From contig CALBLI010000029.1 of the NCBI GenBank assembly GCA_937896065.1, forward strand, positions 1 to 16,923: 16,923 bases of DNA, written 5' to 3'. A program made the position numbers and the translations under genes. The notes beneath the pieces were generated by a model that saw only the letters and a list, made by a program, of their open reading frames with translations, was not told where the DNA came from and did no database searches. The DNA comes from an uncultured Caryophanales bacterium. Lineage in GTDB: Bacteria > Bacillota_I > Bacilli_A > RFN20 > CAG-288. The stretch's first letter is position 1, and each line of letters opens with the position of its first letter. Shown in pieces: positions 1 through 7,764 of this stretch.

Positions 1-15
1 AATAGCATGTAAATT

Positions 16-25
16 TTGTATACCT
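16..25. promoter_or_regulatory. Possible second GntR operator (degenerate)
   Basis: TTGTATACCT contains the eight bases TTGTATAC found in the perfect palindrome at 12867-12878, but its right half is degenerate. It lies just downstream of a TTGACA-like element on the minus strand (64-59). That is where a repressor site would sit for a minus-strand gene beyond the left edge. The match is short in AT-rich DNA, so this is suggestive only. Confidence 0.3.
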
Positions 26-30
26 AACTT

Positions 31-59
31 TTGACTTTTTAGTGATATATATATATAAT
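31..59 (+). promoter_or_regulatory. Promoter-like -35/-10 pair at the left edge
   Basis: On the plus strand, TTGACT (31-36) and TATAAT (54-59) are separated by exactly 17 bases, close to the sigma-A consensus. No plus-strand gene follows, so transcription would run antisense into kduI. On the minus strand the same segment carries a perfect TTGACA (64-59) with only a weak -10 (TAAAAA at 41-36), which could serve a gene beyond the left edge. The alternating AT run makes the -10 likely by chance, so the active direction is undecided. Confidence 0.35.
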
Positions 60-281
60 GTCAATAATTAGATACAAAAGTTAAAGCTTTATTTTACAAT
101 TCAAGATGTTATATTTAATTGTTAAAACTTGTATTAAAAAAACATATCAGAAATATATAGGCATATTGCTGAGTTTAAAGTTTTTAAAACTCCCATTTAT
201 TTTTTTCATTAATGAAATCAATATGCTAATAAAAGTATCAATTAAATCAACTATTTTTTATTTTTAGATTAATTTTGATAT

Positions 282-1118
282 CTATCTTAATTCTTCACAA
301 CTGATATTATCCATATCATCAAAATCTTGATTTTCACCACACATTGCCCAAATAAAAGTATAGTTTTTAGTACCAGCACCAGAATGAATTGACCAAGATG
401 GAGAAATAACAGCTTCATTATTGTGTAAAACTACATGTCTTGTTTCATCCTTGCTTCCCATAAAATGGAAGACACATTGTTCTTTTTCAATATCAAAATA
501 AAAATACACTTCCATTCTTCTTGCATGAGTATGACAAGGCATAGTATTCCATATTGAGCCTTCTTCAAGGTGAGTTAAACCCATTGAAAGCTGACATGTT
601 TTAACATTCTCAGGAATGATATATCTATTTAGAGTTCTTTCATTGCAATGATTTTTATCACCAGCATGTCTATGATCAGCCTTTTCATATGGTATCAAAG
701 TAGTTGGATACTCTTTATGAGCAGGACAAGATGCCAAATAGAACATGGCCGGTTTATTTTTATCAATGGATTTAAAAGTGACTTCTTTAACACCTTTTCC
801 AATATAAATAGCTTCCCAGTGCTTCAGATGATATTCTTTTGAATCCACTTTGATGATTCCTTCTTCACCAATATTGATAACACCCATTTCACGTCTGTCT
901 AAGAAATGTTCAGCTCTGAGTTCAGGTGCAGATGCTAAAACCACTTCTTTATTAACAGGAATAGTTCCACCAAAGATAATACGATCAATATAAGAATATG
1001 TTAAATTCAAATCATCTTTTGCAAAAACATCACTGACGACATATTCTTTTCTAAGTCTTTCAGTGTCGTAATGTTTAAAATCCTCAAGTGATGAGTAATC
1101 TCTAGTTGTTAATTTCAT
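282..1118 (-). CDS. kduI: 5-keto-4-deoxyuronate isomerase KduI
   Basis: This cytosolic enzyme converts 4-deoxy-L-threo-5-hexosulose uronate, the open form of the unsaturated uronate from pectin lyase products, to 3-deoxy-D-glycero-2,5-hexodiulosonate. At 278 aa it is full length for the family. The cupin metal site is intact: His196 and His198 (in CHTHARRMEVYFYF), Glu203 and His245 (in SWSIHSG), the same positions as the zinc ligands of E. coli KduI. The N-terminal block with RKEYVVSDVF is also typical. Translation starts after a strong AAGGAGG. It is the last gene of the operon, 20 bp after the GntR gene. The next enzymes of the route (KduD, KdgK, KdgA) are not in the window. Confidence 0.95.
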   Translation of the reverse strand: MKLTTRDYSSLEDFKHYDTERLRKEYVVSDVFAKDDLNLTYSYIDRIIFGGTIPVNKEVVLASAPELRAEHFLDRREMGVINIGEEGIIKVDSKEYHLKHWEAIYIGKGVKEVTFKSIDKNKPAMFYLASCPAHKEYPTTLIPYEKADHRHAGDKNHCNERTLNRYIIPENVKTCQLSMGLTHLEEGSIWNTMPCHTHARRMEVYFYFDIEKEQCVFHFMGSKDETRHVVLHNNEAVISPSWSIHSGAGTKNYTFIWAMCGENQDFDDMDNISCEELR

Positions 1119-1138
1119 TTTAATTTCCTCCTTATAAA

Positions 1139-1819
1139 TTAACTTTTTATATTAATAAAATAATCTTTTTTCAAATTAACTAGTTCTTTAATACCATTTA
1201 ATGAAGAATAGTTATGATCATATATGATCTTTTTAAGTTTATTTTTATTATCATTTTGTAAACATTTAATTAAATCAGTATGAATTTTAATCAAATTATC
1301 TAAATATACTTTATCTCGATAAAAAGTCATAAAACGATATCTTTGATAATTAGGTTGAATATCAAATAATTTTTTTAAAACTGATTCCCGATCAATTAAT
1401 TTGAATAAATAAAGGTGCAGATCATTATCTAAAGCAAAATATTTTTCAGCAATATCATCCGATTGTAAATCATAACTATCGAATATTGCTTTTTGTTTTT
1501 CTATATTTTGATTGATGTAAATCAAGTTTCCATCAGTAAACTTGCCAGATAATTCATTCATAGCTTCAAGTTCACATGAATATTTTATAAACACTTGATC
1601 TGAAATAAAATCAAGATCAATTTTACTAACGAATGTACCAGAATGAGTGATGATATCAACAAGTTGATTGTCTTCCAGTTTTTTAAAAACATCTCTTATT
1701 GGTGTTCTTGATACATGATAATACATGCTAGTTTCAATTTCAGATATCTTTTCACCAGGTTGTAGTTTAAGAGAAACTATTTTATTAACTAAATCTTCAT
1801 ATATATCATTTCTAATCAT
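1139..1819 (-). CDS. GntR-family regulator with FCD domain
   Basis: This is a 226-aa FadR-subfamily regulator. Residues 4-65 form the winged helix-turn-helix, with the family hallmark LQPGEKISE near 19-27 and the recognition region SRTPIRDVFKKLEDNQLV at 37-54. Residues about 75-215 form an all-helical FCD ligand domain. Its candidate metal/ligand residues are Asp131 or Asp133, His135, His180 and His202. Relatives in uronate loci (UxuR, ExuR, KdgR-like) sense sugar acids and bind GTATAC-cored palindromes, and one such palindrome stands upstream of this operon (12867-12878). The gene is inside the operon, so autoregulation is expected. Its start overlaps the end of the preceding gene by 8 nt, with GGAGAAG as the ribosome site. 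The effector is unknown, most likely a galacturonate-pathway intermediate. Confidence 0.88.
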   Translation of the reverse strand: MIRNDIYEDLVNKIVSLKLQPGEKISEIETSMYYHVSRTPIRDVFKKLEDNQLVDIITHSGTFVSKIDLDFISDQVFIKYSCELEAMNELSGKFTDGNLIYINQNIEKQKAIFDSYDLQSDDIAEKYFALDNDLHLYLFKLIDRESVLKKLFDIQPNYQRYRFMTFYRDKVYLDNLIKIHTDLIKCLQNDNKNKLKKIIYDHNYSSLNGIKELVNLKKDYFINIKS

Positions 1820-2396
1820 ATTCTTCTCCTAAATCTTCAAAATATCTATTCAATAATTTATATAAAAATAAACGATTGTAAAAATATTCAACATCAAACT
1901 TATTATCTTTAATAAATGAATTAACATTATATGAAATTGTATTTTTATGTGCATATGAATAAATTGATGCTAAAAATGGAGATGAATTATTGATAATGAA
2001 TGAATGTATCATTTTTAATGATTGAACATCTCTATCTTCAAATAAATAATAAAAGTTGTTTAAGTCATTATCAGCTAATACATCATCAATATTAGACAAT
2101 TTTTTATCTTTAGCTTTGAAAATTAAATCTATAAAAGAATTATCACATGATGGAATTATTAATCCCTTTTTTAAATTAGAAAAATCTAATGTTAAAGCAT
2201 CAAATGAAGATACAAAAATAATCAAGTCATTTAATGTAGAAAAAGAAAGCAAAAAGTAATCACCGTTTTTGACAAGTGAAAAACGATCATGTTTTAAAAA
2301 ACGAATTATCATTTTTTTAAAAACATCAATATTAGATGGTGAAGCATTTAAAATATCAAGAATAACATTTAAAGAACTTTCTTTTTTATTTTTCAC
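1812..2396 (-). CDS. Hypothetical protein, 194 aa, overlapping GH28 and gntR
   Basis: I do not recognise this family. The start codon is GTG (2396-2394), read from a GAGG seven bases upstream. The GTG overlaps the TGA stop of the GH28 gene as GTGA, which implies translational coupling, and the 3' end overlaps the regulator gene by 8 nt. The protein is soluble, with no signal peptide or membrane segment. It is rich in Asn, Asp, Ser, Leu and Phe and looks mixed alpha/beta, ending in an amphipathic helical segment (about 165-190) rich in Tyr and Phe. Tight packing between an enzyme gene and its regulator suggests a regulatory or enzyme-partner role, but nothing in the sequence proves this. Confidence 0.75.
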   Translation of the reverse strand: MKNKKESSLNVILDILNASPSNIDVFKKMIIRFLKHDRFSLVKNGDYFLLSFSTLNDLIIFVSSFDALTLDFSNLKKGLIIPSCDNSFIDLIFKAKDKKLSNIDDVLADNDLNNFYYLFEDRDVQSLKMIHSFIINNSSPFLASIYSYAHKNTISYNVNSFIKDNKFDVEYFYNRLFLYKLLNRYFEDLGEEYD

Positions 2397-3928
2397 CTTA
2401 TAACCTCATCAACATTATCTAAAATCAGCTCTTTGTCGGTATATCCACTAGTTTTTACATTATGAAATTTAACTTTCTTTACATTAGTAATATGAAATCC
2501 AGAATTATGCAACTTATCAACATTACATGCCATAATAGGAGAAGAAAGGGGAGAATTTTCTTTCATAGTAAAAGTTGAATCAATTATTTCAATTTCACCT
2601 ATTTTTTGTTCAGGTAAACCTAAAAAATATCCTAAAGCAACTTCACAATCAGTAGCTTTTATATTTTTAAAAGTAAATTTACCAAGGTAGGGTGTGTCAT
2701 CATCAACGTCTCTTGGATTACGATTTTGAACATAATCACTTTTTCCATCAGGATCACAAAAATAAAACATATTGATAGTAAGTGGGGTCAAAACATTATC
2801 CATGATGATATTTGAAAAAGTCACATCATCAATGACGCTATCTTTTCCTCTTCCACGTCTTGATTTGATTCTCAATCCTCGGTCAGTATGCTTAAAATAG
2901 CATCTTTCAATAAGAAGATCTTTAAGTCCTGCACCTACTTCACTTCCTAAAACAATTGCACCATGACCTTCATTCATAAAACAATTTCTAATCAAAACAT
3001 GTTCAGTAGGTTTCTTAAATAAAGAACCGATATATTTTTTGCCACTTTTTAAAGCGATGCAATCATCACCAACTGAGAATTTAACACCAATAATTTTTAA
3101 ATTCTCACAAGATTCAGGATCCATACCATCAGTATTAGGAGAATCTTTAGGATTAGATATAAATAAATTATAGAATTCTAAATTTGATGAAAAGAAAGGA
3201 TGAATAGTCCAACAAGGTGTATTTTTAAAAGTCAAACCAATGACTTTGATATTATCACAGTTATTTAAAAATAATAGACGTGGTCTACCCCATTTTAAAT
3301 TCTTAACATCATGCCAGAAGGTAGATTTATCAGCTTGTCCATCGATGATTCCTTCTCCAATTAAATTAACATTTTTGACATTATATCCACATATAATGCT
3401 TGTCTTACCAAGAAGTGGATTACCTTCCCATGAAAGGAGCTCTAATGGCTTTTTTAAATCATTATTTGCTTTGATCTCACCTATTGCCATTGAATAATCA
3501 TCAATATCAGTTGAAGCAAAGATCTTGACATCTTTTTTAAGATAAATAGTAATATCAGATTTTAAAAATAAGGAAGAAATATGATATTCTTTCTCATCAA
3601 AGACAAGAAGTGATGAAGAAGGCGTCATATTGATTGCCGCTTGTAAACGAAGTGTATCATCTTTTTGACTATCACCTTTGATAAAATCAGAAGTATGAAG
3701 AATATAATCAACATTTAAAGTTTTAAAATTTTTAACATCATCATCTATTCTTATTGAATATTCATAGTTAGGTTTTAAATCAAAAATGGTAAAAACATTC
3801 TCTTTTAATGTTTTAACCTTCTCTTCATTTAAATAAACATCGTATTTTTTATCAACTTGATAAATTTTATCATTATCAAGTTCAACTGTGACTGATACAC
3901 AAGTGATATTTAATATATTAAATTTCAT
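2393..3928 (-). CDS. GH28 polygalacturonase-family glycoside hydrolase
   Basis: This enzyme hydrolyses alpha-1,4-galacturonosyl linkages of (oligo)galacturonides. It has 511 aa. Residues 1-75 resemble a small fibronectin-III-like beta domain, as in bacterial exo-polygalacturonases. A right-handed beta-helix follows, opened by the pectate-lyase-superfamily motif GDSQKDDTLRLQAAI (85-99). All GH28 active-site motifs are present: NTDG (265-268), GDDC (287-290), GHG (321-323) and RIK (353-355), so the three catalytic Asp residues are D267, D288 and D289. The N-terminus lacks the charged-hydrophobic-cleavage pattern of a signal peptide, so it probably acts in the cytoplasm on imported oligomers. 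A strong GGAGG precedes the ATG. The gene overlaps its upstream neighbour by 11 nt and the next gene by 4 nt. Exo versus endo action, and homogalacturonan versus rhamnogalacturonan preference, cannot be settled from sequence. Confidence 0.92.
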   Translation of the reverse strand: MKFNILNITCVSVTVELDNDKIYQVDKKYDVYLNEEKVKTLKENVFTIFDLKPNYEYSIRIDDDVKNFKTLNVDYILHTSDFIKGDSQKDDTLRLQAAINMTPSSSLLVFDEKEYHISSLFLKSDITIYLKKDVKIFASTDIDDYSMAIGEIKANNDLKKPLELLSWEGNPLLGKTSIICGYNVKNVNLIGEGIIDGQADKSTFWHDVKNLKWGRPRLLFLNNCDNIKVIGLTFKNTPCWTIHPFFSSNLEFYNLFISNPKDSPNTDGMDPESCENLKIIGVKFSVGDDCIALKSGKKYIGSLFKKPTEHVLIRNCFMNEGHGAIVLGSEVGAGLKDLLIERCYFKHTDRGLRIKSRRGRGKDSVIDDVTFSNIIMDNVLTPLTINMFYFCDPDGKSDYVQNRNPRDVDDDTPYLGKFTFKNIKATDCEVALGYFLGLPEQKIGEIEIIDSTFTMKENSPLSSPIMACNVDKLHNSGFHITNVKKVKFHNVKTSGYTDKELILDNVDEVIR

Positions 3929-4565
3929 TTTGCCTCCAATATGAATAATTTGAAATCTTCTTCACATACTTTTTATAAATATAAACAACTAAATTTTTAA
4001 TACTTACAAATATATAATCAATTATAAACATCATAAGTCCACAAGTTAGTGGTTCTCTAAAATAGAACATGCTATCATCTTTTGAAATAGCCATGCTAAT
4101 TAATCCGCATAAATATAATGAGATAAAGCAGACTACTTCACCATAAACAATGTTGATGAGCATTGAATAGAATTTCTTATTTTTAAAGAAAATGTATGGT
4201 CTTCTTTCACCAGGTTCATCTTCAATAACATCAAGTATATTATAGACAAGAAAATCATTAAAAACTCCTAATCCAAGACCGGTTATCAAAATAAGAATCA
4301 AGGAATTGATAGCAAGAACTGTTGCATTTGAATCATTTCTAAAATAAGGAATAGCACCAATGCCCATTTCAAAAAGAAAATAAACCAAACCGAAAAACCA
4401 ATATTTGATAAGCAAAGCTTTTATAGGATAAGGAATTTTTTGATACCAATGAATTCGATATTTGTTTAAAGTCTTTTTGTCAATAAGAGGACTAGTTAAA
4501 TTATCGTCAGTAATAATTTCTTCCTTTTTATCTTCAATTTTGGTTTCAGTTTCTTTTTTTGACAT
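3918..4565 (-). CDS. Four-helix membrane protein, 215 aa
   Basis: I do not recognise this family. A charged N-terminal cytoplasmic-type tail (1-45, rich in Lys, Glu and Asp) is followed by four predicted membrane segments at about 48-72, 81-110, 131-160 and 169-195, then a short basic tail. The loop between helices 2 and 3 holds the polar motif DEPGERRP near 115-123. The start codon lies one base after the stop of the preceding gene (TAA-T-ATG) with no visible Shine-Dalgarno, so it is probably translated by reinitiation. Its 3' end overlaps the GH28 gene by 11 nt. The topology matches three other small membrane proteins in this operon, suggesting a divergent related set or accessory transporter subunits. 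Confidence 0.8.
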   Translation of the reverse strand: MSKKETETKIEDKKEEIITDDNLTSPLIDKKTLNKYRIHWYQKIPYPIKALLIKYWFFGLVYFLFEMGIGAIPYFRNDSNATVLAINSLILILITGLGLGVFNDFLVYNILDVIEDEPGERRPYIFFKNKKFYSMLINIVYGEVVCFISLYLCGLISMAISKDDSMFYFREPLTCGLMMFIIDYIFVSIKNLVVYIYKKYVKKISNYSYWRQNEI

Positions 4566-4566
4566 A

Positions 4567-5406
4567 TTATTTAACTATATCCGAATCAGAATTCTTTTCA
4601 TTAGTTTCTACTAATATTTCATCATTAGAAGTTTCTAAAGTTGTCACTTGACTATCAATCTCAGCGTTTGATTCATCTTTAACATTCTTCTTTTTTTGGG
4701 AATTGATTGAAATCTTTTTACAAAATGGTTGAACAATAGGTGCTAATATAGCAAATAAAATAGTTAGTAATGTTGAAATAAGATGAACAATAAAAAAGCT
4801 TTGGGATTTAGCTAAATATTTTTCGTTAGAAGTATCAACGACTTTATTGGTTGAACTATATAAATTAGTTTCAATTTTTATATCTCTTAAAAAATAAAAA
4901 GCAATAAAAGCTTGTGCAAGCATCAAAATATAGAATAAAACAGAAAAAGCAATTTTCTTATTTTTACTAGATTTTTTAGAATTTACATTTAAATAACATA
5001 AAATAGAAATGATAGATAAGATAATATCTACAAAAAAATAGAAAGCATTATATGTATCATTTTTTAAAGTGACCATGCAATTTACATGAATTTGAATAGG
5101 AATTGTTAATATCATCATCGATATGACAGTCAAGATCATTGGAATTATCGAAACATGGTTTTTAACTTTAATAAATGTACGAATAAAAAACAATGTAAAA
5201 GGATTCTGACCAATAGTATCCATTAAAGTCATTTCATCAGATGAAATATCTTGATTTGCTAAAGCAGCAGAATTAATAGTAGTGTCAGCATCAGAATTAA
5301 ATTCAATACCAGATTTATCTACTTCACCTTTGGGATAAGGATTATTATCATCATGGAGTTTTTTAAATAGTTCATCTACTTGATTATTTTCATTATCATT
5401 ATTCAT
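4567..5406 (-). CDS. Four-helix membrane protein with acidic tails, 279 aa
   Basis: I do not recognise this family. A long hydrophilic, acidic N-terminal region (1-80, Asn/Asp-rich) leads to four predicted membrane segments at about 85-106, 120-141, 151-174 and 203-229. A basic juxtamembrane stretch (230-243) and a strongly acidic C-terminal tail (244-279) follow. A clear AGGAGG precedes the ATG, 9 bp after the ATPase gene ends. Helix spacing (a loop before helix 2, a tight turn to helix 3, a longer loop to helix 4) parallels the proteins encoded at 6485-7099 and 7089-7742. Its place directly after the ATPase gene suggests a role with the ABC transporter. Enzymatic motifs are absent. Confidence 0.8.
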   Translation of the reverse strand: MNNDNENNQVDELFKKLHDDNNPYPKGEVDKSGIEFNSDADTTINSAALANQDISSDEMTLMDTIGQNPFTLFFIRTFIKVKNHVSIIPMILTVISMMILTIPIQIHVNCMVTLKNDTYNAFYFFVDIILSIISILCYLNVNSKKSSKNKKIAFSVLFYILMLAQAFIAFYFLRDIKIETNLYSSTNKVVDTSNEKYLAKSQSFFIVHLISTLLTILFAILAPIVQPFCKKISINSQKKKNVKDESNAEIDSQVTTLETSNDEILVETNEKNSDSDIVK

Positions 5407-5415
5407 AATTACCTC

Positions 5416-6480
5416 CTATATGATGTGTCCATCATCTAAGTCAAAGAAACAGATTTTATCTTTTTTAAAGTCAACATCGATAATATCTCCTTGATTATAG
5501 TTTACCCAACCAGCAGCTTTAACGATTACTTGATATTCATTAATAACACCATGTATTAGTGAATACTGACCTAAATGTTCAATTAAATCAACCTTTAATT
5601 TATAGTCACCACCTAAAGTAATATTTTCAGGTCTTATTGCAAAAAGAACAGGAACATTATCATATTTTGATAATCTTCTTTTTTCATCTTCATTTAATTT
5701 ATAAATGAAGTCATTTTTACCAACTAAAACATCACCAATAACTCTTGCTTCAAAGAAGTTCATTGATGGATTTCCAATAAAGTAACCAACAAATGCATTT
5801 CTTGGTTTATTGTATACCTCATATGGAGTACCAATTTGTTGAACTCTTCCCATCGACATAACAACAATGCGATCAGCTAAAGTTAAAGCTTCAGTTTGAT
5901 CATGAGTGACATAAATCATTGTTGTTTTTAATCTATGATGAAGAAGTTTGATTTCTCTTCTCATGGAATTTCTCAATTTAGCATCCAAATTTGATAAAGG
6001 TTCATCAAAAAGAAAGACTTTTGGATCACGAACTATTGCTCTACCCATAGCAACTCTTTGCCTTTGACCACCTGATAATTCTTTAGGTTTTTTATTTAAT
6101 TGATCTACAAGTCCTAATACATCAGCAGCATACATAACTTTTTTATGTATCTCTTCAGGAGAAACTTTTCTTAATGCAAGTGAAAAGGCCATGTTCTCGT
6201 AAATAGTCATGTTTCCATATAAGGCATAATTTTGAAAAACCATAGCAATATCGCGATCTTTTGCAGGAAGTGATGTACAATCTTTATCATCAATTAATAA
6301 AGTACCACTTGATATGTCTTCAAGACCAGCAATCATTCTTAATGTGGTAGATTTACCACATCCTGATGGACCAACTAATACAATAAATTCACCATCTTTA
6401 ATATCCATATTAAAATCATGAACTGCAGTTACACCGCCATCATATATTTTAACCAAGTTTTTTAAATGTAATTCAGCCAT
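5416..6480 (-). CDS. msmX: Sugar ABC transporter ATPase (MsmX/UgpC type)
   Basis: This is the energising subunit for a CUT1 carbohydrate importer. The 354-aa protein has every nucleotide-binding element: Walker A GPSGCGKST (37-45), Q-loop Q83, signature LSGGQRQR (135-142), Walker B VFLFDE (155-160), D-loop SNLDAKL (163-169) and switch His193. A C-terminal TOBE/OB regulatory domain of about 115 residues, including RPEN, is typical of the MsmX/MalK/UgpC group. Relatives often serve several permease pairs. Here the gene sits in the same operon as one pair but is separated from it by two membrane-protein genes and flanked by four. The ribosome site is weak (GCGAG), so expression may depend on coupling to the gene 4 bp upstream. 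The symbol follows the family; orthology to one named gene is not established. Confidence 0.93.
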   Translation of the reverse strand: MAELHLKNLVKIYDGGVTAVHDFNMDIKDGEFIVLVGPSGCGKSTTLRMIAGLEDISSGTLLIDDKDCTSLPAKDRDIAMVFQNYALYGNMTIYENMAFSLALRKVSPEEIHKKVMYAADVLGLVDQLNKKPKELSGGQRQRVAMGRAIVRDPKVFLFDEPLSNLDAKLRNSMRREIKLLHHRLKTTMIYVTHDQTEALTLADRIVVMSMGRVQQIGTPYEVYNKPRNAFVGYFIGNPSMNFFEARVIGDVLVGKNDFIYKLNEDEKRRLSKYDNVPVLFAIRPENITLGGDYKLKVDLIEHLGQYSLIHGVINEYQVIVKAAGWVNYNQGDIIDVDFKKDKICFFDLDDGHII

Positions 6481-6484
6481 AATT

Positions 6485-7099
6485 TTACTCGCTTTCTTTT
6501 AGTGATAATAAATATTTTTTTAATAAGCTTCCTTTACAAACCGATAATAAACCAGCAATAATTGAGCATGTGCCAGATATAATGTAAAAGATAGTAACAC
6601 ATGTATAAATAATTGGAGTCATTACATTGCATCTTCTTAAAGCTAAAGGAAGGAAAAATGTTCTAACTAAATCAAAGACACCTAGACCAATAGAAACTGC
6701 ACCTTGAGAAATATAATATGCTTTCATTCTAATACATGAATAAAGCATAAAAAGCATAATCAAAATATTAAACAGAATATCGATACCTAAAAAATAACCT
6801 GGTTCAGTTGAGCCTAATAACTTAAATCCTTCAACTTTTCCAATAGGAATATTTGTAGAAGAATAAAAAGTACAATATCCTAAACATAAAAAAACAAATC
6901 CTAATATTCCAATATTGAAACTAGCTTTATTAGGTTTGTATCTGAGCATCTCAAGATGGATGCCTTTGGGGACAAAATAATTTTTTATTTTTTCAAAAAA
7001 ACTGACTTTGTTTTCATTTGAAGTCTTTTCAACTGCATCTGATGTTGATTGTATTTCTTCAGCATCTAAGTCATTCATTTCTATATTTTCATTCTCCAT
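6485..7099 (-). CDS. Four-helix membrane protein, 204 aa
   Basis: I do not recognise this family. An acidic, hydrophilic N-terminal tail (1-55, with MENENIEMNDLDAEE) is followed by four predicted membrane segments at about 61-80, 102-124, 127-153 and 161-187, then a short basic C-terminus. Helix 3 has the small-residue pattern GAVSIGLGVFD. GAAGGAG stands at good distance from the ATG at 7099. The gene overlaps the upstream membrane-protein gene by 11 nt and ends 4 bp before the ATPase gene, so all three are probably translated together. Topology and tail charge match its neighbours at 4567-5406 and 7089-7742. The role is unknown, possibly an accessory membrane subunit of the importer. Confidence 0.8.
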   Translation of the reverse strand: MENENIEMNDLDAEEIQSTSDAVEKTSNENKVSFFEKIKNYFVPKGIHLEMLRYKPNKASFNIGILGFVFLCLGYCTFYSSTNIPIGKVEGFKLLGSTEPGYFLGIDILFNILIMLFMLYSCIRMKAYYISQGAVSIGLGVFDLVRTFFLPLALRRCNVMTPIIYTCVTIFYIISGTCSIIAGLLSVCKGSLLKKYLLSLKESE

Positions 7100-7742
7100 C
7101 TTGATTATCTCCTTCAGCAGTTAACATCTCATCATTTGACTCAGCTTCATCTGCATTATTTTTTACAGGTATATATGTGACAGGATTGCAAACTCCATTT
7201 TTCTTATTATTTTCATAGCGAAGACGATCAGCTATTTTAAAAGCAAGAACAACAACATAGCAAATAGCAATCAGCACTAATAAAATGGCAATAAGATATC
7301 CTAAAATAAAAGTAGGAGTATTCTTATTTATACTACCATCTCTTTGAACAATTATCTGATAATAGTCTTCAAATTCAGGACTATTTACTAGAGTATTAAA
7401 TTTATTTTGATAGAAAGAAACACCAACAATAGTAAGTACACTTGATACAAAAGTAAAAAGAATAGAAATGAACATACTTATAAAATTTGAAACGTAATAA
7501 ATTGGTCTTTTATTGTTTCTTAGTACCATATAAAGAGCTGAAAATATTAGTCCAACAATCGAGAGAATTAAAATTAAATTATTATATGGCATGATATCTT
7601 TATAAAAATTTTCAGTATCTTCACATCTTCTAAATCCTGCACTAGCTGTCGCCATACCAAAAGCATAGATAGTTAAAAGTGCAAAACCAAGAAGAGCAAT
7701 ATATCCAATATATTTTTGTAAAAAGTTTATGACTTTGTTCAT
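7089..7742 (-). CDS. Four-helix membrane protein, 217 aa
   Basis: I do not recognise this family. I place the start at 7742, where GGAGGA lies seven bases before the ATG. A start 14 codons further upstream (7784) would put the coding region through a perfect stem-loop and would itself lack a ribosome site. Four membrane segments are predicted at about 11-34, 54-74, 81-110 and 143-170, with an acidic C-terminal tail (about 195-217, rich in Glu, Asp and Asn). The first outer loop holds GFRRCEDTENFY. The gene ends in TGA, overlapping the next membrane-protein gene by 11 nt. It follows the solute-binding lipoprotein after the stem-loop, so its transcript level may be lower than that of the binding protein. 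Confidence 0.8.
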   Translation of the reverse strand: MNKVINFLQKYIGYIALLGFALLTIYAFGMATASAGFRRCEDTENFYKDIMPYNNLILILSIVGLIFSALYMVLRNNKRPIYYVSNFISMFISILFTFVSSVLTIVGVSFYQNKFNTLVNSPEFEDYYQIIVQRDGSINKNTPTFILGYLIAILLVLIAICYVVVLAFKIADRLRYENNKKNGVCNPVTYIPVKNNADEAESNDEMLTAEGDNQDGE

Positions 7743-7764
7743 ATTTCTTCCTCCAAAATAGAAG

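Larger units (their letters stand above)
1..281. other. Non-coding left edge, downstream of kduI
   Basis: No convincing reading frame is present. The stretch is extremely AT-rich and holds a promoter-like pair, an operator-like GTATAC core and several weak dyads. The dyads are GCATATTG (161-168) with CAATATGC (219-226), GAGTTT (171-176) with AAACTC (187-192), and the palindrome TTTCATTAATGAAA (204-217). None is followed by a clean T-tract on the minus strand, so I cannot name a definite terminator for the operon that ends with kduI. Confidence 0.6.

Noticed and set aside
161..226. GCATATTG...CAATATGC dyad as the operon terminator
   Set aside because: The loop is 50 bases long and no T-tract follows on the minus strand.
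1812..2396. A PucR/CdaR-like C-terminal helix-turn-helix, suggested by the segment HKNTISYNVNSF
   Set aside because: The resemblance is limited to a few residues; the preceding and following helices of that domain are not recognisable.
5808..5815. A further TTGTATAC-like match (TTGTATACC) in the ATPase gene
   Set aside because: It lies inside a conserved coding stretch (EVYNKPRN) and is explained by codons; an operator there is unlikely.
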